NCBI RefSeq assembly: GCF_014694315.1 | Contig: NZ_JAAOXD010000004.1 | Span: 547,377 to 611,376, forward strand | Length of the DNA: 64,000 nucleotides | Origin: Arthrobacter ipis | Lineage (GTDB): Bacteria; Actinomycetota; Actinomycetes; Actinomycetales; Micrococcaceae | Reading direction: 5' to 3' | Shown here: piece after piece, positions 9,641 to 18,299 of the stretch | Layout of the letters: every line of letters begins with the position of its first letter | Numbering within the stretch: the stretch's first letter is position 1 | Notes under the pieces: model-generated | The model's input: the letters and a program-made list of their open reading frames with translations, nothing else | Database searches by the model: none | Told to the model about the DNA's origin: nothing | Position numbers and translations under genes: made by a program

Positions 9641-10837
9641 ATGTACTCAGCCATCAAGAACCAGCTCCGTGCCGAGCTCGACGACATCCGTACCGCAGGC
9701 CTCTACAAGACCGAGCGCCACATCGACTCCGCCCAGGCCAGCCACATCACCGCCGGACAGATCGGTGAATCAGGCTCGCCCGTCCTGAACTTCTGCGCCA
9801 ACAACTACCTGGGCCTGGCCGACCACCCCGAGATCATCGCGGCGGCCAAGTCCGCCATGGACGAGCGCGGCTTCGGCATGGCCAGCGTCCGGTTTATCTG
9901 CGGCACCCAGGACCTCCACCTCGAACTCGAAGCCAGGGTCTCAAAGTTCCTGGGCACGGAGGACACCATCCTGTTCTCCAGCTGCTTCGACGCGAACGGC
10001 GGCGTTTTCGAGTCGCTCTTCGGCCCGGAGGACGCCATCATCTCCGACGCCCTGAATCACGCCTCGATCATCGACGGCATCCGGCTCTGCAAGGCGCAGC
10101 GGTTCCGTTACGCCAACCAGGACATGGCTGACCTGGAGGCGAAGCTGGTGGAAGCGAAGGACGCCCGGCGGAAGATCATCGTCACCGACGGCGTCTTCTC
10201 CATGGACGGCTACCTTGCCCCGCTGGAGGCCATCTGCGACCTCGCCGAGAAGCACGACGCCCTGGTGATGGTGGACGACTCCCACGCCGTCGGGTTCATG
10301 GGAGCCACCGGAGCCGGGACCCCGGAGCACGCCGGTGTCTCCCACCGGGTGGACATCTTCACGGGCACCTTCGGGAAGGCGCTGGGCGGCGCCTCGGGCG
10401 GCTACGTGTCCGGCCGCGGCGAAGTGGTGGCCATGCTCCGGCAGAAGGCCCGCCCCTACCTCTTCTCAAACTCCCTCGCGCCCGCCATCGTGGCAGCCAC
10501 TATCAAGGCCCTGGAGCTCGTGCAGACCTCCGGCGAGCTGCGGGCCAGGCTGTTCCGCAACGCGGAGCTGTTCCGCCGCCGGATGACGGAGGAAGACTTC
10601 GAACTGCTCGACGGCGAGCACGCCATCGTGCCGGTCATGTTCGGCGACGCCGTCCTGGCAACGAAGGTGGCCGACCAGATGCTCCAGCACGGCGTCTACG
10701 TCACCGCCTTCAGCTTCCCCGTGGTGCCACGCGGCGCCGCACGGATCCGCGTCCAGCTGTCCGCCGCGCACAGCGCTGACGACGTCGAAACCTGCGTCCA
10801 GGCGTTCGTCAAGAGCAGGGACGCCGTGGCTGCGTAG
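9641..10837 (+). CDS. kbl: Glycine C-acetyltransferase (2-amino-3-ketobutyrate CoA ligase)
   Basis: A 398-residue PLP enzyme of the alpha-oxoamine synthase family, converting 2-amino-3-ketobutyrate and CoA to glycine and acetyl-CoA. The Schiff-base lysine is Lys246 in [15 protein letters not shown], and the PLP Asp/His are in [27 protein letters not shown] near residue 51 is the family substrate segment. Length matches E. coli Kbl. It is cotranscribed with tdh, since Kbl captures the unstable Tdh product. Confidence 0.96.
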   Translation: MYSAIKNQLRAELDDIRTAGLYKTERHIDSAQASHITAGQIGESGSPVLNFCANNYLGLADHPEIIAAAKSAMDERGFGMASVRFICGTQDLHLELEARVSKFLGTEDTILFSSCFDANGGVFESLFGPEDAIISDALNHASIIDGIRLCKAQRFRYANQDMADLEAKLVEAKDARRKIIVTDGVFSMDGYLAPLEAICDLAEKHDALVMVDDSHAVGFMGATGAGTPEHAGVSHRVDIFTGTFGKALGGASGGYVSGRGEVVAMLRQKARPYLFSNSLAPAIVAATIKALELVQTSGELRARLFRNAELFRRRMTEEDFELLDGEHAIVPVMFGDAVLATKVADQMLQHGVYVTAFSFPVVPRGAARIRVQLSAAHSADDVETCVQAFVKSRDAVAA

Positions 10838-10882
10838 GCTCCGGTCACCTGTAAAGTCCGGCCATCTGTAAAGATGGAGCCC

Positions 10883-11995
10883 ATGGCATCAACGTATGAC
10901 GTAGTCATTGTGGGCGGCGGGATTGCCGGGCTGTCCCTGGCCTCCGCGCTGGCCGGCAAATGCACCGTGGCCCTCGTGGAGGCGGAGCAGCAGCTGGCGT
11001 ACCACACCTCGTCGCGCTCGGCCCGGCAGCTCATCCCCAGCTACGGTCCGCCGGTGGTGCAGGAACTCACCGTCCGCACGCTCGAACTGATTGCGGCGGA
11101 GGATGCCCAGCGTCCTGAGCCCGTGCTCTCCCCGCGGAGCTTCCTGCTGATCGGGGACGAAGAGACGGTGCGGGCCGAGGCCAGCGGTCAAATGCGGCGG
11201 GTCAGCCACGGGGAAGCGCTGGGGCTGTGCCCGGCACTGAAGCCTGAGTCCTTCTCCGCCGCCGGCCTGGACACCGGGTCCTTCGGCTGCGACGCTCCGG
11301 TGCTCCTGGAGAGGCACCGGGCGCGCGCCGAGGCAGCCGGCGTGGACATCATCACCGGCGCCCGGGTCCACTCAGCGCAGCGGCTGGGATCCGGCTGGGA
11401 GGTCGGCGCCGGGCAGGAAGGCTTCTCCGCCGGCGTTCTGGTCAACGCGGCCGGCGCCTGGGCGGACGAGCTGGCGGTGCTGAGCGGCGTCGAAAAGATC
11501 GGTCTGCAGCCGTACCGCCGCACGGCGGCGATTGTCGGCGTCGATCATCCCCTGCCCGAAGGCAGCCCCATGGTGGCCGCCGCCGACGACTCCTTCTACT
11601 TCCGCAGGGAAGGCAGCGACGTGCTGATCTCGCCGTCGGAACATGTGGCCAGCCCGGCGGAGGACGCCCGTCCCCGTCCCGGGGACGTTGAGCGGCTCAT
11701 CTCCCGGCTCAACACGCTGACGACGCTGGGAATCGGCCCCGTCCGGACGGCCTGGACCGGCCTGCGCACCGAAGCGGCCGACGGCGTACCGGTGGTGGGG
11801 TTCGACGCCGAGGCCCGCGGCTTCTTCTGGCTCGCCGGCCAGGGCGGCTATGGTTTCCAGACGTCGTCCGGCATCGCGGAACTGGCCGCGGCACAGATTC
11901 TGGCGGGGCAGGGTGCCGGGCAGGATGTCGGCGCCGGTCCGGTATCCCGGACGGCGGATGCGCTGCCTGCGACGCGCTGGTCCATCCGGCGCTGA
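10883..11995 (+). CDS. FAD-dependent amino-acid oxidoreductase, DAO family (D-arginine dehydrogenase-like)
   Basis: A 370-residue DAO-family flavoprotein. The dinucleotide motif VVIVGGGIAGLSLASAL opens the protein, and YHTSSRSARQLIPSYGPP resembles the segment of D-arginine/D-amino-acid dehydrogenases. ATWTGLRTEAADG-like and GQGGYGFQTSSGIAE segments end the fold. The start at 10883 (MASTYDVV) is favoured because AAAGAT ends 7 nt before it, as in a leaderless transcript; an ATG at 10874 is possible. hutI follows 11 nt later. A tandem CCGGYCAYCTGTAAAG lies at 10842-10874. Substrate is unproven. Confidence 0.85.
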   Translation: MASTYDVVIVGGGIAGLSLASALAGKCTVALVEAEQQLAYHTSSRSARQLIPSYGPPVVQELTVRTLELIAAEDAQRPEPVLSPRSFLLIGDEETVRAEASGQMRRVSHGEALGLCPALKPESFSAAGLDTGSFGCDAPVLLERHRARAEAAGVDIITGARVHSAQRLGSGWEVGAGQEGFSAGVLVNAAGAWADELAVLSGVEKIGLQPYRRTAAIVGVDHPLPEGSPMVAAADDSFYFRREGSDVLISPSEHVASPAEDARPRPGDVERLISRLNTLTTLGIGPVRTAWTGLRTEAADGVPVVGFDAEARGFFWLAGQGGYGFQTSSGIAELAAAQILAGQGAGQDVGAGPVSRTADALPATRWSIRR

Positions 11996-12006
11996 AGAAT
12001 GGATCC

Positions 12007-13218
12007 ATGAGTAGCCTGATCACCAACATTGCCGAACTGATGACCCAGGACGCGGAGCACCGCGTCCTCAAGGACGCGGCAGTGGTGATCGAGGGCGAAC
12101 GGATCTCGTGGATCGGCCAGGCATCCGCCGCCCCGGCGGCCGACGACGCCGTGGACGCGGGCGGCCGGGCCGTGCTGCCCGGCTGGGTGGACTCCCACAC
12201 GCACCTCATTTTCTCGGGCGACAGGACAGCGGAGTTCGAGGCCCGGATGGCAGGGGAGGAATACAGCGCCGGCGGCATCGCCGTCACCACTGACGCCACC
12301 CGGAACACCGGCGACTACGACCTCACGCGGCTGGCCCAGGGCCGCATCGCCGAAGCCGTGTCGCAGGGCACGACGTACCTGGAGACGAAAACCGGCTACG
12401 GCCTGGACGTCGAGCAGGAGGCCAGGTGTGCACGGATCGCCTCGACGGTGGCGGACGAGGTCACCTACCTGGGCGCCCACCTGGTGCCGGCCGGGGTTGA
12501 TGCGGATGAGTACACCAAACTTGTCTGCGGCCCGATGCTGGACGCGGTCCGCCCCTACGTGACATGGGCCGACGTGTTCTGCGAACGGGGCGCCTTTTCG
12601 GCGGAGCAGTCCCGTGCCGTGCTGCAGGCGTGCCGCGACGCCGGGCTGGGACTGCGGGTGCACGGCAACCAGCTGGGGCACGGCCCCGGCGTCCGCCTCG
12701 CGGTGGAGTTCGGCGCGGCGAGCGTGGACCACGTCAACTATCTTTCGGAGCAGGACATCGCAGACCTCGCCGCCAGCTGGTCCGGCTGGGATGCCGCCGC
12801 GGGAACGGGCGGGCGGGGAACGGTGGCCACCTGCCTGCCGGCCTGCGACCTCTCCACCCGCCAGCCGCTGGCCCCCAGCCGGCAGCTCCTGGACGCCGGC
12901 GTGCCTGTGGCGCTCGCGTCCAACTGCAACCCCGGCACGTCCTACACGAGCTCCATGGCGTTCTGCGTCACCACCGCCGTTCTCCAGATGGGACTGAGTG
13001 TCCATGAGGCCGTCCGGGCGGCGACCTACGGCGGCGCCCTGGCGCTGCAGCGCCAGTCCGGTAACGACGTCGACGGCGAACGCGCCGTGGGTTCCCTCGC
13101 CGTCGGACACCGGGCGGACCTGCACGTCCTCAACGCCCCGTCCGCCACCCACCTCGCCTACCGCCCCGGCATGCCGCTGACCCACGCGGTTTGGCGTGCA
13201 GGGGTGCGGGCAAGATAG
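12007..13218 (+). CDS. hutI: Imidazolonepropionase
   Basis: A 403-residue amidohydrolase of the histidine degradation pathway, hydrolysing 4-imidazolone-5-propanoate to N-formimino-L-glutamate. Metal ligands are visible in GWVDSHTHLIFSGDR (HxH), HGNQLGHGPGVRLA and SVDHVNYL, with the late motif ALASNCNPGTSYT. Length and order are normal. It lies 11 nt after the DAO-family oxidase, yet AAGAAT ends 6 nt before the ATG, suggesting a separate leaderless start. hutU, hutH and hutG are not in the window. Confidence 0.94.
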   Translation: MSSLITNIAELMTQDAEHRVLKDAAVVIEGERISWIGQASAAPAADDAVDAGGRAVLPGWVDSHTHLIFSGDRTAEFEARMAGEEYSAGGIAVTTDATRNTGDYDLTRLAQGRIAEAVSQGTTYLETKTGYGLDVEQEARCARIASTVADEVTYLGAHLVPAGVDADEYTKLVCGPMLDAVRPYVTWADVFCERGAFSAEQSRAVLQACRDAGLGLRVHGNQLGHGPGVRLAVEFGAASVDHVNYLSEQDIADLAASWSGWDAAAGTGGRGTVATCLPACDLSTRQPLAPSRQLLDAGVPVALASNCNPGTSYTSSMAFCVTTAVLQMGLSVHEAVRAATYGGALALQRQSGNDVDGERAVGSLAVGHRADLHVLNAPSATHLAYRPGMPLTHAVWRAGVRAR

Positions 13219-13275
13219 TGTCGGGCGGTGCCATTACCCGCCGGCGGTGACGCAAGATGCTCGTTCGGGGTCTGA

Positions 13276-13304
13276 TACAATCACAAAGCGTCATTTCTTT
13301 GTGA
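13276..13304 (+). promoter_or_regulatory. Promoter and inverted-repeat operator of the DeoR gene
   Basis: An extended -10 element, TGaTACAAT (13273-13281), runs into a perfect inverted repeat TCACAAAG (13281-13288), 8-nt spacer, CTTTGTGA (13297-13304). The start of transcription should fall inside the repeat, 27 nt before the ATG, so a bound dimer would block it. Autoregulation by the DeoR product is inference. Confidence 0.6.
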
Positions 13305-13330
13305 CGTTTTTGGATCTTGAAAGGCCCTGC

Positions 13331-14119
13331 ATGACACGCACCGACCGACTGACGGCCATCCTTGATCTCCTTGCCGAGGCCGGCCAGGTAGAAGTCGAGG
13401 AAATCGTCACCCGGCTCGGCGTGTCACCGGCCACCGCCCGGCGGGACCTTGACAGCCTGGCCAAGCGGCGGCTGCTGACCCGGACCCGCGGCGGCGCCAC
13501 CACCGGCGCTCTGGCCTACGACCTTCCCGGCAGGTACAACCGGGACGACCATGCCGTGGCCAAGCAGGAGATCGCCCTGGCCGCCTCGGCGCTCATCACC
13601 CCGGGCATGGTCATCGGCCTGTGCGGCGGCACCACGAGCACCGCCCTCGCACAGATCCTGGCCACCCGCGAGGACCTCAACTCGCCGTCGAACCAGCCCA
13701 CCCTGACCGTGGTCACCAACGCCATCAACATCGCCTCGCAGCTGGCCGTCCGGCCCAACATCAAGGTGATGGTGACCGGCGGCATCCTCAACACGCGGTC
13801 CTATGAGCTCGTGGGCCCGTACACGGACATCATCATGCAGAAGGTGGTGCTGGACATCGCCTTCATCGGGGTCAACGGCGTCGACCCCGAGGTAGGGCCC
13901 ACCAACACCGGCGAGGCCGAGGCAACGGTCAACGCCCTGCTGGCCAGCCGCGCCAGCGAGTCCTACGTCATCGCAGACTCGTCGAAGGTGGGCCGCCGGG
14001 CGTTCGCCACCATGGACGGCTACAACTTCACCCGGCTCATCACAGACTCGGGCATTTCCGCGGCAGACAAGGCCGCGTTCGAAGCCCGCGGCACCGAAGT
14101 GCTCGTGGCCGGCGCCTAG
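13331..14119 (+). CDS. DeoR/GlpR family transcriptional regulator
   Basis: A 262-residue DeoR-family repressor. The N-terminal helix-turn-helix reads MTRTDRLTAILDLLAEAGQV, then VSPATARRDLDSLAKRRLL with the family wing TRTRGGA; the C-terminal DeoRC sugar-phosphate isomerase-like domain (about 80-240) includes GLCGGTTSTALA and ADSSKVGRRAFATM. The ATG at 13331 follows GAAAGG; the open frame to 13196 lacks a start site. The inverted repeat at 13281-13304 is the likely operator. The regulated pathway is not adjacent, so the effector is unknown. Confidence 0.93.
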   Translation: MTRTDRLTAILDLLAEAGQVEVEEIVTRLGVSPATARRDLDSLAKRRLLTRTRGGATTGALAYDLPGRYNRDDHAVAKQEIALAASALITPGMVIGLCGGTTSTALAQILATREDLNSPSNQPTLTVVTNAINIASQLAVRPNIKVMVTGGILNTRSYELVGPYTDIIMQKVVLDIAFIGVNGVDPEVGPTNTGEAEATVNALLASRASESYVIADSSKVGRRAFATMDGYNFTRLITDSGISAADKAAFEARGTEVLVAGA

Positions 14120-14132
14120 AAAAGAAGACGGC

Positions 14133-14813
14133 TCAGAAGATCACCGGCGGGGCGTCCAGCACGGTTTCGTCCACCCTCCGGTCCACCCACTGCGTGAACG
14201 GTGTGTCGAGGTCGTACTTGCCCAGACGGTTGCGGACCAGCATGCGGACCTCGGCGTTTTCGGGGTTGTTCAGCGACTCGAAATACTCCACGGACCAGTG
14301 GAACCAGCGCATGCAGAACAGGCGCATGGTCAGCCCGTGCGTGACCAGCAGGGCGTTGGGGGAGTAGTCCGGCTTGGACCAGTGCCGGTACAGGGTTTCC
14401 ATGAACGAGGAGATCCGGTCGTACACGTCGGAGCCGGACTCGCCCTCACGGAAGCGGTAAAAGAAGTGGCCGTAGGCGTTGCGGAGTTCCTTCTGGTCCT
14501 CGATGTCGCCGGAAATCTGGAAGTTGGCCCAGTCCTGTTCGCGCAGCCGCGGTTCCTCGATCACCCGCTCGGTCAGCGGGCCCAGGTTCAGTGCCTCGAG
14601 GGTTTGGTGGGCGCGCAGGTACGGTGAGACGTAGACGCTCACCTGCCGGCCGTCCAGCTCGCGCCGGATGCGTTCCCCGGCGGCCTTTGCCTGTTCCAGT
14701 CCGAGCTCCGTCAGCGGAATCCGGTAGTCGGGCACCCTGTTGTAGATGGAGGTATCCGCGTTGGCCGCCGACTGGCCGTGCCGGATCATGATGATTTTCC
14801 CGGGAGCGCTCAT
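14133..14813 (-). CDS. Histidine phosphatase family protein (phosphoglycerate mutase-like)
   Basis: A 226-residue member of the histidine phosphatase superfamily. The catalytic RHG is in KIIMIRHGQSAANAD (His about 12), a second conserved segment is YVSPYLRAHQTLEAL, and the late histidine is in NALLVTHGLTMRLF. Extra C-terminal residues are typical of the actinobacterial group rather than of GpmA. The ATG at 14813 has GGGGAA upstream and a TATGCT -10 at 14822-14827, 8 nt before it. Convergent with the DeoR gene, divergent from the CPBP gene. Substrate unknown. Confidence 0.9.
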   Translation of the reverse strand: MSAPGKIIMIRHGQSAANADTSIYNRVPDYRIPLTELGLEQAKAAGERIRRELDGRQVSVYVSPYLRAHQTLEALNLGPLTERVIEEPRLREQDWANFQISGDIEDQKELRNAYGHFFYRFREGESGSDVYDRISSFMETLYRHWSKPDYSPNALLVTHGLTMRLFCMRWFHWSVEYFESLNNPENAEVRMLVRNRLGKYDLDTPFTQWVDRRVDETVLDAPPVIF

Positions 14814-14900
14814 AGTTCCCCAGCATAGGGTCAGCCCGCGGCCGGACAGGAACGGACTGGCTGACAGGAAAGTACCAGCCGGTGCAGGCAAGATAGGAAC

Positions 14901-15680
14901 ATGTTGGTTCCTTCCCGCCGTCGGCTGCGGTTCGAAGTCTGGATTGTCCTCGGGCTGTCGCTCGGCCAGTCCGCCGTCTACTCCGTGGTGCAGCTGCTGG
15001 ACAAAATGACCCGGGCACCGCTGGCACAGGGGACGTCCACGCTGAACAGGTCGCAAAGCACGCGCGAGTACTTCGACCTCACCTACCAGTTGCTGGACAT
15101 CATCTTCGCCCTGGTGCCGGTCCTGCTGGTGATCTACTTTCTGACAGACCAGCGCCAGGCGAAGCCCGGGGCCGGGCACGACGCCGGCTCCGCGTTCCGG
15201 AAGCTGGGATTCAACTTTGCCCGGCCGGGCAAGGACCTGCTGCAGGGGCTCGGGCTGGCCGCCCTGATCGGCGTCCCGTCGCTGGGCCTATATGCCGCCG
15301 GACGTGCCCTGGGCATTACGACGGCGATCATCCCGAGCGGCCTGGACGCCTACTGGTGGACCGTGCCCGTGCTGATCCTGTCTGCCCTGCGCCATGCGGT
15401 CGTGGAGGAAGTCATTGTGGTGGGCTATCTCCTGGACCGGTTCGGCAAGTTCGGCTGGTCCATGCCCCTGGCGATCTTCGTGTCCTCAATGCTTCGCGGC
15501 AGCTACCACCTGTACCAGGGGTTCGGGCCCTTCATAGGAAACGCCATCATGGGCGTGGTCTTCGCCTGGATCTACACCGGGACCCGCCGGGTGATGCCGC
15601 TCGTTATCGCGCACGCCCTGCTGGACACCGTCGCGTTCGTCGGGTTCAGCCTCTTCGGCAAAGCGGTCGGCCTGGGCTAG
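14901..15680 (+). CDS. CPBP family intramembrane metalloprotease
   Basis: A 259-residue membrane protein of the CPBP/Abi family. Several hydrophobic segments span the protein; the family motifs are VVEEVIVVGYLLDRFG (EE pair; the usual following Arg is Gly), SSMLRGSYHLYQGFG (second histidine motif) and a late PLVIAHALLDTVAF. Members act in prenyl-protein processing, bacteriocin immunity or unknown roles. CAAGAT ends 6 nt before the ATG, so the mRNA may be leaderless. Followed by a strong hairpin at 15752-15799. No substrate can be assigned. Confidence 0.88.
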   Translation: MLVPSRRRLRFEVWIVLGLSLGQSAVYSVVQLLDKMTRAPLAQGTSTLNRSQSTREYFDLTYQLLDIIFALVPVLLVIYFLTDQRQAKPGAGHDAGSAFRKLGFNFARPGKDLLQGLGLAALIGVPSLGLYAAGRALGITTAIIPSGLDAYWWTVPVLILSALRHAVVEEVIVVGYLLDRFGKFGWSMPLAIFVSSMLRGSYHLYQGFGPFIGNAIMGVVFAWIYTGTRRVMPLVIAHALLDTVAFVGFSLFGKAVGLG

Positions 15681-15751
15681 GTCACCCGGGCTGGGATCAT
15701 CCATCCGGCACGGCCGATGTGCGGGGCCAGCGACACCCCTTAAAAGTGATT

Positions 15752-15799
15752 CGGCCGCCATCGGCGGGTGACGTCATTGGCACCCGCTGATGGCGGCCG
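15752..15799. terminator. Bidirectional hairpin between CPBP and VOC genes
   Basis: CGGCCGCCATCGGCGGGTG (15752-15770) pairs with CACCCGCTGATGGCGGCCG (15781-15799), 19 bp with one mismatch and a 10-nt loop, between convergent genes. No T tract on the plus side, so termination may need Rho or serve both directions. Confidence 0.7.
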
Positions 15800-15820
15800 G
15801 AGTGAAGGGCGGAAAGTGCG

Positions 15821-16453
15821 TCAGATGGTGACGGCGCCCGCTGCGGTTTCGAACGTGACCGAGAGGATGCCCGGCGTTCCGTGCGGGGCGACCCAGTTCA
15901 CGGCGACGTCCTCCAGCGGCCTTTCGACGGGCTCGCCGAGCCACTCGGTCACGCGCTCGGCAGAGCCCGCGATCGTGAGGCTGGACATCTTCACATTGCT
16001 GTCATAGGCGTTGGATGGGTGCAGTTCCGCATCACCCTCCCACTTCAGCATGTAGGGGACCTGCGGGTCCGCGATCAGGCCCAGGATGCCGATCTGCTTC
16101 CAGACAAGCTCCCGGCCGTCGGGGAACTTGCGGTTGCCGTTGACCGCGGAGCGGCCCAGGCGTTCCTCGAAGGGGGCCAGGTCGTCAACTTCGACGCACC
16201 AGCCCATCCAGCCGCCGCCCGCCGCGGACCGGGCCCGGACGGCCTGGCCGAACGGTGCCTTGTCCGACGCCGGGTGGTCAAGGACCTCAACGACCTCAAG
16301 GTACTTGTGTCCGGCCAGGGGGATAATCATGTTCCGGGTCCCAAACCGGGGGTGCACCCCACCCTTTACGGCTTCGACGCCGAGGGCAGAGGAGATACGT
16401 TCGGTGGTGGCCGCCAGGCCATCGTGTTCACAGGCGTAAGAGACGTGATCCAT
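15821..16453 (-). CDS. VOC/glyoxalase-like family protein
   Basis: A 210-residue protein of the glyoxalase-like (VOC) type. MDHVSYACEHDGLAATTERI is a typical first VOC strand, with GTRNMIIPLAGHKYLEVVEV continuing the fold; a second half covers residues 110-210. VOC proteins include dioxygenases, isomerases and resistance proteins; no family can be picked. The ATG at 16453 has GAGGG at 7 nt; the ATG at 16459 is too close to it, and the open frame to 16672 crosses an RNA element. Divergent from the SAM-aptamer region. Confidence 0.8.
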   Translation of the reverse strand: MDHVSYACEHDGLAATTERISSALGVEAVKGGVHPRFGTRNMIIPLAGHKYLEVVEVLDHPASDKAPFGQAVRARSAAGGGWMGWCVEVDDLAPFEERLGRSAVNGNRKFPDGRELVWKQIGILGLIADPQVPYMLKWEGDAELHPSNAYDSNVKMSSLTIAGSAERVTEWLGEPVERPLEDVAVNWVAPHGTPGILSVTFETAAGAVTI

Positions 16454-16587
16454 GCGCATGCCCTCATCTTGGCACTTTGTGACGGGGCTCTCAGCTAAGG
16501 GTCGCCTAACCCTGCGAAAAGTCCATACTTTGACGAAGTTCTTCACAAAGATGTGCGCGTAATAGTCCCGTTCCCACACGGATAGCA

Positions 16588-16679
16588 GGTCATGCGTGCC
16601 AGCGAAGCAAGCCACGAAGCGCTGGCCGGGAAACCTCCAGGCGCGGCGGCAAAGCGCTTCGTGGAAATGCACTGAAATC
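16588..16679 (+). promoter_or_regulatory. Second SAM-I/IV-like riboswitch aptamer (candidate)
   Basis: It begins with GGTCATGCGTGCCAGCG, almost the same as the metX SAM-IV aptamer 170 nt downstream. P2: GCCAGCG (16598-16604) pairs with CGCTGGC (16620-16626), then CCGG-aA. P3: CCTCC (16634-16638) with GGCGG (16645-16649), with a mismatch at the same place as in the metX copy. The P2 loop CCACGAAG (16612-16619) is exactly complementary to CTTCGTGG (16657-16664), replacing CCCGG/CCGGG of the metX copy. P1 is weak (TCATGC with GCA-c-TGA). A -10-like TAATAG at 16560 may drive it. No gene of its own follows. Confidence 0.65.
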
Positions 16680-16757
16680 GGCGCGTGAGGGGCCGGGGGT
16701 CACACAGCCGTCACATTCTTAGCGCAGATGTCCGCCTGTTTCGTAAACTGGGCAACA

Positions 16758-16835
16758 GGTCATGAGTGCCAGCGACAGCCCCGGCTTGCTGGCCGGCAAC
16801 CCTCCTTCCGCGGTGGGGTGCCCCGGGTGAAGACC
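16758..16835 (+). promoter_or_regulatory. SAM-IV riboswitch upstream of metX
   Basis: GGTCATGAGTGCCAGCG, then CCGGCTTGCTGGCCGG-CAACCCTCC and GGGGTGCCCCGGGTGA, match the actinobacterial SAM-IV core. P1 GGTC/GACC (16758-16761, 16832-16835), P2 GCCAGC/GCTGGC (16768-16773, 16788-16793), P3 CCCTCC/GGTGGG, and a loop pseudoknot CCCGG (16780-16784) with CCGGG (16823-16827). It lies 50 nt before the metX GTG. TAAACT at 16744-16749 is a good -10 that would start RNA just before the aptamer. SAM should lower metX expression. Confidence 0.9.
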
Positions 16836-16885
16836 TGGCCTGCCGGACAGCTGCCGGCGGGCAAGCGCGTAGAAGAGGTTTACCT

Positions 16886-18073
16886 GTGACGATTTCTGTC
16901 AGCACCGACGTACCCGCCGGCAAGGCTCCGCATGGCTCGGCCCTGAGTGGTGCGGCCGGGAGCGGCACTGTCCCAGACGGCCGCTTTTCCGAAGGCACTG
17001 TCCAGCACCTCAACATCGGCAGCCTGGAACTCGAAGCCGGGGGATTCCTGCCGGACGTGACCTTGGCCTATGAAACCTGGGGAACGCTGAACGAGGACGG
17101 CTCCAACGCCATCCTCGTTCAGCACGCCCTCACCGGGGACACGCACGTGACCCGGGGCGGCGCGGGGACTGAAGAGGGCTGGTGGGAACAGCTCGCCGGG
17201 CCCGGTGCGCCGGCGGATACCGACAGGTTCTTCGTCATTTCCATCAACATCCTGGGCGGCTGTTACGGGTCAACCGGGCCGTCGTCGACCGCTCCGGACG
17301 GCAAGCCCTGGGGTTCACGCTTTCCGCTGGTGACGCTGAGGGACTCCACCGTGGCCGAGGCGCGGCTGGCTGACCGGCTCGGCATCCGCAGCTGGCATGC
17401 CGTGGTGGGCGGCTCCATGGGCGGGGCACGCGCCCTCGAGTGGGCAGTGACTTTCCCGGAGCGGGTGCGCCGCTGCGGTGTCATCGCCGTCGGCGCCCGG
17501 AGCACGGCGGAACAGATCGCGTTCGCGCAGGCTCAAACGCTTGCCATCCGGCAGGACCGCCATTTCAACGGCGGTGACTACTACGGCGGACCGGAACCGG
17601 CGGACGGCCTGGCTCTCGCACGGCGGATTGCACACATCACCTACCGGTCTGCCTACGAACTCGATTTCCGGTTCGGCAGGAACGCCCAGGCCGCTGAAGA
17701 GCCGCTGCAGGCCGACGCCCTGGCGGGGCGCGGCCGTTACCAGGTGGAGAGCTACCTCGACCACCAGGGCAACAAGCTGGTCCGGCGCTTCGACGCCAAC
17801 AGCTACATCGCCCTAACAGAAGCGCTCATGAGCCACGACGTCACCCGCGGGCGGGGAACGCTCAGGGAGGCCCTCGCCCGGACCACCGCCGACTTCTTTG
17901 TTGCCGCCGTGGAGTCGGACCGGCTGTACTTTCCCGCCCAGTCGCTGGAACTTGCGGAGTCCCTGCCCGGAAACGTGGATGTCCACATGATCGATTCGCC
18001 GATCGGCCACGACGGCTTCCTCACGGAGATCGGCCAGTTGAACGCGCAGCTGAGGGCACACCTCCTCGACTGA
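16886..18073 (+). CDS. metX: Homoserine O-acetyltransferase
   Basis: A 395-residue alpha/beta-hydrolase enzyme that acetylates homoserine in methionine biosynthesis. The nucleophile is Ser177 in VVGGSMGGARALEWA; Asp345 (ESDRLYF) and His375 (SPIGHDGFLTE) complete the triad; HALTGDTHV and INILGGCYGSTGP are family segments. The GTG at 16886 follows AGAAGAGG; the open frame to 16766 starts inside the riboswitch and is rejected. The SAM-IV aptamer upstream gives feedback by SAM. metY, often next to metX, is not in the window. Confidence 0.96.
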   Translation: MTISVSTDVPAGKAPHGSALSGAAGSGTVPDGRFSEGTVQHLNIGSLELEAGGFLPDVTLAYETWGTLNEDGSNAILVQHALTGDTHVTRGGAGTEEGWWEQLAGPGAPADTDRFFVISINILGGCYGSTGPSSTAPDGKPWGSRFPLVTLRDSTVAEARLADRLGIRSWHAVVGGSMGGARALEWAVTFPERVRRCGVIAVGARSTAEQIAFAQAQTLAIRQDRHFNGGDYYGGPEPADGLALARRIAHITYRSAYELDFRFGRNAQAAEEPLQADALAGRGRYQVESYLDHQGNKLVRRFDANSYIALTEALMSHDVTRGRGTLREALARTTADFFVAAVESDRLYFPAQSLELAESLPGNVDVHMIDSPIGHDGFLTEIGQLNAQLRAHLLD

Positions 18074-18225
18074 CCCCAGCTGACCCCAGGCCCGGTCCAT
18101 GCGGCCGGAGCCAGTCGTATCGTGCCAACGTTAATGCCATAAATGTGCATTAATGCAGATGCGCCCTGCACTATTTGACGTTGAGCTTGCTTCATTGGCA
18201 GACCATACTCGTTGAATCCGGCGTT

Positions 18226-18241
18226 CGTGGTGCGCATCACA
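18226..18241 (+). promoter_or_regulatory. CRP-like half site before MHS transporter
   Basis: CGTGG-N6-TCACA, 58 nt before the ATG; right half perfect, left 3/5. It contains CGCATCACACC, also found before the citrate transporter. Tentative. Confidence 0.3.
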
Positions 18242-18299
18242 CCCCCTTCGCCATCGACCGGTCCCCGTGGCGTCGAGGAAGACGCCGAAGGAGTTTGCA

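Noticed and set aside
10842..10874. Tandem CCGGYCAYCTGTAAAG as a regulator site
   Set aside because: Only two imperfect copies, and the second copy is the -10 region of the DAO gene; likely chance duplication.
16477..16549. CTTTGTGA and TCACAAAG half sites before the SAM aptamers as a DeoR operator
   Set aside because: The halves are about 60 nt apart rather than 8, so they do not match the operator at 13281 in geometry.
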